Positions 48,696-60,600 of a stretch of DNA of 64,000 bases are shown in pieces. This DNA comes from Liolophura sinensis (taxonomy: Eukaryota; Mollusca; Polyplacophora; Chitonida; Chitonidae): positions 11,625,191-11,689,190 of the forward strand of contig NC_088300.1 in assembly GCF_032854445.1 (NCBI RefSeq). Direction: 5' to 3'. Both the position numbers and the translations under genes were made by a program. A model generated the notes under the pieces. The model worked only from the letters and a program-made list of their open reading frames with translations, had not been told where the DNA came from and ran no database searches. Positions within the stretch are counted from its first letter, which is position 1. Every line of letters starts with the position of its first letter.

Positions 48696-51600
48696 GTTTT
48701 TGTTTTGATTCCTGCAGTCAGGTTTAATATTTTTATGGTATTGACTGAAAGTGAAATCTCCGAACACAGCGTTAAGGTATTCTGCCTCAATGAATGACTA
48801 CATATGTCACCTGTGTCAAAATACAATGTATGCAGCCAGATTATTTTATATTGTTAAAAAAAAAAAAAGAAATGGGAACTGTTATCTGCAACTGTAGCTG
48901 TGGGGTTACTCTCATTTAGCAATGCAGTTGAGAGAGTTACGGAGGGAAACAGCCGCAGGTGTGTCGTTTTGATGGTAAGTAAGAAACATTTCCCGCTGTT
49001 CACACACGTATTAAAACTTCCCTAGCATAAATCGATGTCAACTGTGGACTCCTGTTGTGAGACTCACCGAACCAAAAGGGTCCATGGCAATCACGTTTGT
49101 TCATGAAATATTAATCATGTAACTAACACTTGTAAACAGATCAAGATGGTGGCCACAGTAGTGTACACACTGAAAATGGCCTTTCTTGTCAATCTGTATT
49201 ATTGCCGTGGACTATGTTTGGTTAGGCCAACTTAAGAACAGGCTGGTTAATTTGTAGGAACATTTTGTTGGGAAGTTGTAATGTGGGTGTGAATAGCAGT
49301 AAATGTTCTTAACCACCAATCCAACAAATTTGTGACTGCTTCCCTGAGTAACTCTCGCAACAGCATGGTGAGTTACACCACTCCGTAACTACGGCAGTGA
49401 GTTACACCACTCCGTAACTACGGCAGTGAGTTACACCACTCCGTAACTACGGCAGTGAGTTACACCACTCCGTAACTACGGCAGTGAGTTACACCACTCC
49501 GTAACTACGGCAGTTGGGAAGTTCATGTAACTGTTCAATGCTTAACGTCCATTCAAGAAAGAATCAGCTTTTCACAGTGAATATCTGAGTGGGGAGTCAA
49601 CATCAAACAGTGGCATTAAAATGGACTTTATAACTCCCCCATTATATGTTGCATTGCATTCTAACTAAAACAAATGAATGGCTAATCACCCCCAACAAAG
49701 CTCATCATGTGTTTGCTATTTCTAATCCTCACAGTCACATCCAAGATCCGGAACTTGAAGGACTACCATTACCGTATCATCAACAACCTGTCTCCTCAGC
49801 CAACAGGTGTGGATATTGCCAACACCCTCAAATACTTCTCACAGACTCTTCTCAGGTGAGAACTGACCCGAGTCATCATTGACTGAGTATTGTTATTGGT
49901 TACTAGACTCGATCTGCAACCAGCAGTAGAAATTCCAAGCTCGCAAATAAGCAGCCTGACAAGGAAATTTTGTCATCTGGCATAAATCATATCAAGTATA
50001 AATTAAGTGGTGCCTGACAAACTTGACAATGTAAATAACATAGGAAATCTTCAAACCAGAAGTAAACGAATTCCATTGGTCTCCAATAGCTTATTGGTTT
50101 TTCATGTAGTTGAAGTTGTCAGCTACTTAATATGGTGCAGTGCATGATGGGTGCGTCAAGGACAGGTTAGTTGTGGAGTAGGGTAACTCTCATCGAGCAA
50201 CGCAGTTCCCAGAGTTATGGAGAGAAAGAGCCCCCAAATGTGTCGGATTGACGGTAAGGAACATTTACAGCTGTTCGTACGAGCATTAAGTCTTCCCTAG
50301 CATAAATCAATGTCATCAGCATGTTCCTAAATCTTAACTAACCTAATCTTATGTTGGTCTAGCCAAAAGTAGTCTATGGCAATAACACAAATTGAAAAGA
50401 AGGACATGTTTAAGGTGTACCCTACTGCGTGCACAGTCTTGAAAACTCACTACATGCTATGGTATAGGCTTGAAAAATGTGATGATTTTTCTTGACGAGA
50501 CATGATTACCATGATCCCTTTTGGGACTGCAAGTCTCACAACACGTTAGTTTCTTAAAGAGGTGCCCATTAATGGTTGATGCCATGTCATGCTAGGGAAG
50601 ATTTAGAGCCCATGTGAACAGTGGTAAATGTTACTAATTGTTAATATGACAAATTTGGGGCTAGTATTCTCCGTAACTCACGCAACTGTATAGCTATATA
50701 ACTGTATAAGTTTTACCTCACTCCGCAATTAGTTCCAGGTAAGCATCATCCTGCAGGTAATATCGATATAGCTTTTGTGTGCAAAACTCTGTTTTAAACA
50801 GTTTGTGATACCAGCCCTATGAATTATATGAAAATTGCTGTTTTGTGTCATATATCAAGCTGCCTTGAGAAAAGAAAACTGACAAAAGAGTTAGTCATTC
50901 AGTTATTATTAGCATCTTGTAGTTTGATTTCATCAGGACAGAAGTGAGATGAGTGACAACTGAGATGTGTAGAGCTTTCATGTCACTAATCAGAACTGTT
51001 TGCTATAAGTGTGTTGAAGGATGTCCCAAACATCCCGGCTGAGAGTTTTGGCCCGCGACAGAGAGACAGTGTCAGATTGTCCATCTTCCCCAACCTGAAC
51101 TATTGTGGACTGTACAAGGCAGTGTTAGGAATTATCGATGTAGTTCCTCTTTTGCAGTTTGGACAACTGGGTTTGTATATTTTTTATTCATTAATAAGTT
51201 GTAGAGGATTTAATTAACCTGTTTTTGGTTTTTTTTTTTAAATGACAGCAAAATGAAGAATTAACTTAACTCTCTAAGCAGTAGCTTTAGGGTCAGTATA
51301 AATTCTATAAGTACATTGAATGAATGTGTATATATATATATGATAACAACTACTTGTCAGATAGACTGCATTTGAAAATGCGTATGATTTTTCCACAGAA
51401 TGGCAGGAGAAATGAAATATTATATTCATGAAACCAAACATTCCCTTGAACTAGCAGTTATATTTACATAACAGTGAAAAAATTGCCAATATTGTGGCAT
51501 CATGCCATGACCATTTCCAACTAATTTACTATGCATATTACAAATATTTTGATTATTGCGAAATATAAAGTGGTATAATTTCTGTTAAGAAGATACAAGC

Positions 51601-54600
51601 TGCTATATGTTATTGAAAAGTCGTGTATTTGCCTCAGGCACACCTTAGAAAATTTGAGAGTTTTTGAATATAATTAAGTGATCAGGAACCTCCAGTACAC
51701 CTTATAAGGGTAACAACCTTCATTAATATTTTTTTCAACTTTCAAAGTTTCTGAGGTACATCTTTTACGTGTTGATTTTGTTCAGAGTTGCAGAGGAGTG
51801 TATGAGGTACATTATCTCGTATTCAAAACTGCCCTAGGTTTCTTAGGTATATCTAAGGTATTGGCATATGTGTAGTGTGTACCTGAGGTACAGTACAGCT
51901 CAGATAACTTAGATGGAGTGTACACCTCATCTATACCTCACAATAAGGTGTACACCTCATGTCAGTAAGGGGAGTTTTATGTGATTAACAGTGAATCACA
52001 TATGGTTTTTCTCCAACTAATCACTTTTCTGTTCGAAATCCATACTGAAGGGTGATAAGTCACGGAAAAATCACATGAAACTATAGATGATTTACTGTAC
52101 ATGTGTTCAACTTCTGTAGCCTTTCTTGCCCGTTCTTGTATCAACTTTAATTGCAGATGTAAAATTTCCTGTACATTTCAGCGCTTGGAGAAGCAGTCCT
52201 CAATGTGCTGGGCTGTCTGGTACCTTTCCTGGAGTATGATCTGCTGGATTCTCTGCCTTACACAGTGGCTGCTACTCTGGCCATCTTCCCAAAGTCTCTG
52301 CACAAAGACACCATTGAACTACTCTGTAGTAACCTTCTTCCTATGACACTGGGTAAGTTTACAGAACACACAAATTCCTCAACCTTTTTGCATAAAAAAG
52401 AGCAACGTTCTGTGCATTTAAAGTACATTTTTAATTTGGAGACATAACAACATTGGTTGGATTGGCCAGTTTCAAGGCTTCATAAAAAGTATGATTTTAT
52501 TAGTAAACTGAGAAAAATGCCCTCAGAATATGCCTGAATAAACACCTTACAAACAGTACGAAAAAGCTGAATAATTACAGTAGATGCATTTATTTTCCAA
52601 TATTCTTACTTTTTCTACTAAAAAAAACCTTATTCACACATGAGTACTATTTTTTTTTTAAATAAAACATGACAATAGGGCTAATCCTGCATACACATCA
52701 TCAAATATTGTATTGCCTCAGCCTATTTCCTGATCATTGTGTAATAGTTTTAGTGAGTTTGACATTTACATCTTTTAGATGTATAGAGAGTTATTTCAGT
52801 GGTCAGTTTTGAAACATGTTTTGTACAAGCCACTTCCTTAATAATAGTGAGTGATGTAAAAAAAAAAAGAAATATTTCCCTGATCATTGACTGTGTTTAT
52901 CTGATATGGTTCAGTTATCCCCCAGTAAATAATGGCCTTACTATTGAGTAATTATTTGTTATGTGGCTCCATGCATTTTAACTGGTGTGTCTTACGGTAT
53001 GTACTGTAGGTTTTGACGGGTGTGCTGAGCCGTCCTACGCCAGCGAGTCTGCTGCAGCTATCATGACTTTGGTCTTCCAGCACACAGACAATGGAGGTAT
53101 TGTAACCAGGGCTATTTCTGTCAGCGTTACATATATAACAATAGTACTGGCCACCATTGTATAAGTGAAATATTCTTGAGTACGATTTAAAACACCAGTC
53201 CAATAAATAAACACATACATGTACATAACAATGGTGGATGATCTCTATTCATGCCCTGTCATTAAAACATGTTACCAAAATTGCATTAAGTAACAAAACT
53301 ATTGCAAATACTAGATTTTTCTGTTATAATTCTGAAAAGCCTTTTGCTTCAGACGTGTAATTTTGTGACTGGCCATCTGTAGTAGCTTATCTTTTTTCCT
53401 ATGCGTACACACAATATAAACACACATTTTAACATGCACAGGAAATATTTTGTAAACAAAATCTCTCTGGGGCCACTTTCTCTAAAGTTTCTGTAAACAT
53501 ATTTCCCCTGCAAAACACACCTGATCTTTGTTCAAATGCTCATGAACTTGTTTTGGAGAAAAATTCCACATGGATGTTTTTGTTAAAGTGACCTTGGTTT
53601 CTTCTGTAAATTTAACAGACAAATAAATGAAAAACCTTCATAGTAATTCATAAATTTTGTGGAGTTGAACCAGGTATATAATCATTGTTGGTAATATTTT
53701 GTGTCCTTCACTATTCTTTATGTTCACAGCCTTCCATACACAAATTGTGGAGACACTGATGAGCATGAAGAAATCTCTCTGTAAGGTAAGGTGTTGATAG
53801 TGGACCCTGGACACATCCAATTCCAAAATTGTCCAAGAAAGGATGACCACTTGAAACATTTTTTTTTAAATTAGTTTGTATTCATAGACATTAGGTTATG
53901 ATAGCAAATGAAATTTGAAACAGTATCTTTATTAAAGCTTATAATAATGTTACATTTAAAAAACATGGGCTGACCTAGATCATGGATAAACTGGTAGATA
54001 TGGTAGGTGGTGTTCTGGTAGGTGTTCCATTCTAAGGATGCAGTAGACCAGTTGTTTGACTTCATGAACTATGATTGGATAAAGCTTGGCACAGATTTTG
54101 ATAACATTACGAATGTGTTATTGTGTTTTCCTGTAGTGCTGAAAACGTCTAAAGATCAAAAGGAACTATTTTCTCACTACTCTGAAGTGATTGAATTACA
54201 GCTGATGTTGACTTCCAGATTCTTAAGATATTCTTAAGGTCAGTGACCTATAATTAAGTTGTATATGTTTTACACTGATGTTAAGAATTTTCAACTTATA
54301 CTATGTGCAGGACATATTAAGTGTGATTGCGTATGGCCCGCCAGCAGCCAAGGCTCCAGCCGTCCACCTGCTGTTTTACTACTGGCCGCAGCTGAACCCA
54401 CTGCTCTCTGACAGGAGAGGGCTACACTACAAATACCTGGGTGAGTTCTCTCCACTCACATGTATATGTCATGTTTAAAGAAAATGAAGTAAAAGTGAAA
54501 GCAAGTACACAAACTTCAGATTGGCTTAAGGTGTATGTTTTCATGTGGAAAATTAAGTATATATAGTGCCAGATTGTGTTAGCCTCTATGATGGTTATCA

Positions 54601-57600
54601 ACCTTGATAAAAAACATGTGGTCTTAGATGAACCTTATGTGCGAGTATAATGTGTTATTTGAAATTCACAGGAACTATGCTGAGGTCTAGGGGTTACGAG
54701 TGGGTGCCTTTCAGTAACGAAGTTTGTTTTAATCTTTCCTTAAGCAGGGAATTTGTAGATTTATCCAACTCTCATTTCTTTTGGGTCTTTTATAACAATA
54801 AGTGGGCTCCTATGGCCATTAGTTGAAGACCGCTTGTCTTCATGTGAAGAAGTTTGTCAGCGACTTGCCTGTGGTCTGTGGTTTACCCAGGCAATCAAGT
54901 TTCCTCCACCCATGAAACTAACTGCCACTGTATAAGTAATAAGGTCTTTAATAAGTCGATATTCAGAAGTGAAATAATTAATTAAATTTAAATTCATATT
55001 GTGTAGATTATATGTAGCTCCAGTTTAGATTTGATTTTAATTTTGAAGTTGTCGCTAAATGTTTGGTTCTGTAATCAGTTCAAGGAATCTGGTACTGACT
55101 CATATATTTGGACATAATTTTATTTAATACATGTCATGTGAAATTCATTGTAGATGCTGACCCTATTGAGTGATAGTATTTATTAACAACATTAGCTTGT
55201 ATTTAAAATTTAAAATAAGATTGTCAGAAAACACGTCTTTTCAGTAAGATGTCCTAAACTTACAGAAGATACATAATTTGCAGAACTCTGAACAGTTTTT
55301 GACTTTCATGTATGAAATTGCATCCAAAGCAAATCATAAATTATCACGTACATTTATGCAATATCTTTGGTACATTGTAATATTTTTCTTCTTGCATGTA
55401 ACATTTGATTTCTCCATTTCTTTATTTTTTTTTTACTTCACTGTTGTTACTTGTGTGCGGCTTGTTGGTCTGTGATAATAGGATTTACATTCCCTGGTAA
55501 GATAAAGATCACCAGCTATATATGTGTATGGGCACGTAGACTTAACCTCTATAGAGGAAGCACCTGTCGGTTTAAATATGTAGATGCATAGCTACTGTTG
55601 TTTTTCTATGACCTACGTTACATGTTATGTGTGGAGTGTAAGTTAGAAAGACATACCTGTTTAGTTGTTGTTGACACTCCGAATTCAAGCATTAGAAACA
55701 CCTGTCAGTTTTAGCTTGAAGATCTCTGGTTGCACTTGTGAATGTTTAAATGATAACAACAGTTTAAAACATGGGCGAAAATGGCTAATGGACCATCTAC
55801 ACATGTATTAGAGCATAAACTCAGCATCTAATGAAGATACATATATGTACAGATTTTAAAATTGTGGTCATATTTATCAAAATTATAGCGCTTATGTACA
55901 TATTGATTTTATGGTAGTCGTGGTTGGAGTGATGAAGACTTCATCTCTTTAATGGCTATTTGAACTTAAGATCTTTTACTAACACCTGGCTGGTCCTTTA
56001 ACAGAAAACATCACCAGACATAAACTCGTCTTCTAATATGATTTGTAGCGAAAGAAAAAGAGTGGAGCTGTGTCAGACTCCTGTTGTATTCAAGGTTTTC
56101 TCCAGATTGTAACATAAACACGTGTTGTCAGCAGTTGTTGCACAGTAATTTTAGTGCTGTGATAATCTCTATTGCTACCACTAGACATAATCCAGGTAGG
56201 CCTACACAATTTGAGTTTTGATATGATGATCATGATGATTTTGCAAACTTGGTACAATTAACACTTGTAGTACATTTAGTAGTTCAGAATTCAGATAACA
56301 AACTTCACATCTCTTTAACTGATTATACTCAAGCTGGATCTGGTACTAAATTGCTAAATCAGGAGATGAGGAAAGTGAAGAGGGGAAGGTCCTTACAGAT
56401 GTTCAGGGAGATAACTCTTTTTTTCCATTTCATGATGTATATGACTTTGTTTTCATAAAAGTACTCACATGGCATATCTGTATAGTTCTCTAGAGTAGAT
56501 GTGTTGCTAGTAAATGAAATACATAATGAGCATATGTAGGTAGAATTAGCACTGTGCAGTAATACATCAGTTTAATTCAACTCTGATATTTTGTACATTG
56601 ACTTCCTCATTACTGTGACCTATGTAGATGCAATGTATTGGCATTACCCAGGCTTTTTCCATGATATAGTACCTTCATGTACTTTTTCTACATGTAGGAC
56701 ATCAGTGACATCTTGATAGCCATTCAATACATTCAGTGTTTCTACAAAGCATACTAATAACAGTTAATAGCTGATAACAGTGAATATTATAAATTCTGTT
56801 TTTTTTTTTAGAATTGCAGCATACAACTGTGATTCTGTTTTTTTCAAATTTCAGCATACAACTGTGATTGAAATTTTCATGTTTTGGCTTCTTTGTTTTT
56901 TTTCTTTCTTTTTTTCATTTCCAAAATGTTTTGGGGTAAAAATTTTTCCCCACATTGGCTGTGTCCATACATGTTTTTTAGTTTTTTGTAATTACTGAAC
57001 CTTGCCTATATTGGTGAATGAAGGGATAAATTTGTCCCAGTTATGGACATTGCAGAGTTGGGTCATTCTTGGTGTAATCAGATTTTATTATGATTGCACT
57101 GTCTCGTCTAATGAATGAAAGTTACTACAATCTTTCTTAAATCTAAGGGTCTGTTCCATTCGCTCTCCCATGGCCACTGGAGGAGGTGGTTTCGTTCTAC
57201 TGGAGGAGACCAGCAACGCCACAGCGTCTGACTCCGTTGGAGTTGGTGGCGTGTATCATAGCGTCTTCACTCACCCAACTTGACGTGACTTTCAGAGATG
57301 TGTAACACTGTGACGTCACACTGTGTCCTCCAGTGGCCACTGAATCCGCCACCAGTGGGGGTCAGATCGAATCTGCCACCAGTGGGGGTCGGATCGAATC
57401 TGCCACCAGTGGGGGTCGGATCGAATCTGCCACCAGTGGGGGTCGGATCGAATCTGCCACCAGTGGGGGTCGGATCAACGAATGGAATGCACCCTAGAAT
57501 ACTTGGACATCTGGCAATATTTGGTTATTAGGCCATCAATAAAAATATCTTTCCCTGATAACCAAAACGCTTTAAAAATGCCCTATGCTGTAATTTGTAA

Positions 57601-60600
57601 AGGGTTTAAGGTGGAATTTTGTCTATCTGTTTTTCTCTCAGTGTTAATTTTTAAAATGAGTATCATTTCCATTAGCCAAATTAAGAAAAAAAGGAGATTC
57701 CTCACAGACATACACTAATTTTTTCCTGATATGGTTAAGTTCCACAAAACAAAGAATGTTTTAAGGATGGCCTAAAGGAATCTGTTGTGAATGTTTGATA
57801 TCTCTAGTATTTCTTAGATAATTCTCTTAATCTGCAATTTTTGCACTAAATTTAACGAAAATACGTTCCATTTAACACACCCAAATGTAAACATTTGTGT
57901 CAGGCTTTGTAGCTGTTGGTCTGAATGCACTATACTGTACATGTGTTTCTGGATTATATATAAATACTTAGATTAATACATAAAAATACTGAAAACACAG
58001 CTTTATGCGGTGCAAAGCAAAGCATGCTTCTGCTTTCTTGTAGTGTTACGTTTTCGTAGTGAGGCTAGCTCTAGATCAATGTAGTATTTATGTTATATGA
58101 CCTTTTGTTTTATTGAAGATGAGCAGATGTCTTTACCTAATGAAATGGTTAACAGATACATGTACTTACAAAGCCCTGTCCATTTTGATGACAAATTTCA
58201 GTTTACCCATATATTGTTGTCTCTGTAGTTTTATGTGGTCTTGGTAGCAATTTTGACCTACATGTATTTCATTTGACTTATTTGAAGTATAGTTAACATT
58301 TTCTAAACAACTGGTTTGTACCTGTGTGGAATGCATCTTAATGTAGCTGACGTATATGCGAACAAAATTAAACCACCTGTTTCATGATTGAATTGAACTT
58401 TGGAATGTTTGCACATTTTAATAACAAGCCATCAATCCGCTTTCAGCGTGGACCCCTGTGTTGTGCCAAAGAGAAAAGTGTTTGAATGCAAGGAACTGTC
58501 AAGCTGTAAAGGTAAAGTAATACAGTTAAATCAAATAATCTATTGCTGAATATGTAACATGACTATCATTATATTTGATACCTTTTGTTCTAACAAATCT
58601 GGTGAACATGAATGTTGTTTATTGGGTAAATAATGGGAAGGTCTGTCAACAACCTGTGAAGGCAAACAAAAAGACACATAAATCATGAAATACCCACTTC
58701 TATTTTCCTATCAAAACATAATCATGCAAATAAATGTGCTGTTAACAGAAAAACAAGCAGTAGTTAAATTCTAGAATTCCTTTTTAGTTTCATTATATCT
58801 GGCCAATACATTGTTTGCTAGATTGTGCTGTGGAAGCTAAACCTGTATGATCGAGTGCTTGTTTTGGAGCTGGTCACAATGACAGTTTATCTCTCTCTCT
58901 GTCTATGCTGGTAGATGTGCCTGAACCCTGCCCTAGCCATACAGTCTGGAGACAAACCTCCTCCCCTGTACATCTGTAGTGACTGTGTGGATGTCCTGAA
59001 GAGGGATCACGCTGAGTATATGGTGGACATCACACTGCCCATGTCACACATCTCACCTCTGTGTGAGAACAAGGTAAGCACATCAGTCCACATCACACTG
59101 CCCATGTCACACATCTCACCTCTCTGTGAGAACAAGGTGAGCACATCAGTCCACATCACACTGCCCATGTCACACATCTCACCTCTGTGTGAGAACAAGG
59201 TAAGCACATCAGTCCACATCACACTGCCCATGTCACACATCTCACCTCTGTGTGAGAACAAGGTGAGCACATCAGTCCACATCACACTGCCCATGTCACA
59301 CATCTCACCTCTCTGTGAGAACAAGGTGAGCACATCAGTCCACATCACACTGCCCATGTCACACATCTCACCTCTGTGTGAGAACAAGGTAAGCACATCA
59401 GTCCACATCACACTGCCCATGTCACACATCTCACCTCTCTGTGAGAACAAGGTAAGCACATCAGTCCACATCACACTGCCCATGTCACACATCTCACCTC
59501 TCTGTGAGAACAAGGTAAGCACATCAGTCCACATCACACTGCCCATGTCACACATCTCACCTCTCTGTGAGAACCAGGTAAGCACATCAGCCCACATCAC
59601 ACTGCCCATGTCGCACATCTCACCCCTCTGTGAGAACAAGCTGAGAACATCACAGTCCACACCACACAGCAAGTGTCACCCATTTCATCTCTCTGTGAGG
59701 ACAAGGTGAGCACATCAGTCCACATCACACTGCCCATGTCACACATCTCACCTCTCTGTGAGAACCAGGTAAGTACATCAGTCCACATCACACTGCCCAT
59801 GTCACACATCTCACTCCTCTATGAAAACAAGCTGAGCACATCACAGTTCACATCACACTGCTCATGTCTCACATCTCACCTGACTGAGAACAGGGTGAGT
59901 ACATCAAACTGCCCATGTCTCACATCTTACAAGTCTGCGAGAACAAGGTGAGCAGGCCAAGCTTTCCATGTCACTCATCTTACCTGTCTGTAAGAACAAG
60001 GTGAGCACATCACCCTTCCTATGTCTCATATGTAAGAGCACATCACCCTGCAAGTCTTACATCTCACCCCTCTTGTTGTAAAAACAAGGTGAGCACATCA
60101 CTCTGTCCATATCTCACATCTGACCCCTCTGTGAGAAGAAGGTGAGCATGCCAAACTTCCCATGTCACACATCTTACCTGTCTGTAAGAACAAGGTGAGC
60201 ACATCACCCTTCCTATGTCTCATATCTCATCCTTCTGTGAGAACAAGGTGATTACATCAAATGCCCATTTCAACCCCTGATACCTCTGTGAGAACAAGGT
60301 GAGGACATCACCCTGCCCATGTCTCACATCTCATCCTTCTGTGGGCATCAAATGCCCATGTCACACATCAGATACCTCTGTTAGAACATGGTGATCATGC
60401 CAGACTTCCAATGTCACACATCTCACCTGTCTGTAACAACAAGGTGAGCACATCACCCCACCCATGTCTCATACCTCATCCCCCTGTGAGAACAAGGTGA
60501 GCGCATCAAATGCCTATGTCACACCTCTGATACCTCTGAGAAAAAGATGAGTATATCACCCTGCACATGTGTCACATCTAACCTGTCTTTGAGAACAAGG

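Larger units (their letters stand above)
54441..58446. other. UNC79 intron 7
   Basis: About 4 kb intron. It contains a reverse relic of the second SINE-like family near 54835-54965 (CAGCGACTTGCC, GGTTTACCC, TTTCCTCCACCCATG), an unusual inverted-repeat block at 57171-57339 and the 27-bp array at 57348-57477. No coding exon fits between exons 7 and 8, whose phases join directly (YKYL|AWTPVLC). Confidence 0.6.

Noticed and set aside
57298-57531. PPVGVGSNL-repeat protein
   Set aside because: Frame produced by a 27-bp intronic tandem repeat; no exon signals and UNC79 exons 7 and 8 join directly in phase.
59007-59672. 221-codon minus-strand frame opposite UNC79 exon 9
   Set aside because: Open only because the 63-bp period is a multiple of three; the plus strand carries the real exon.
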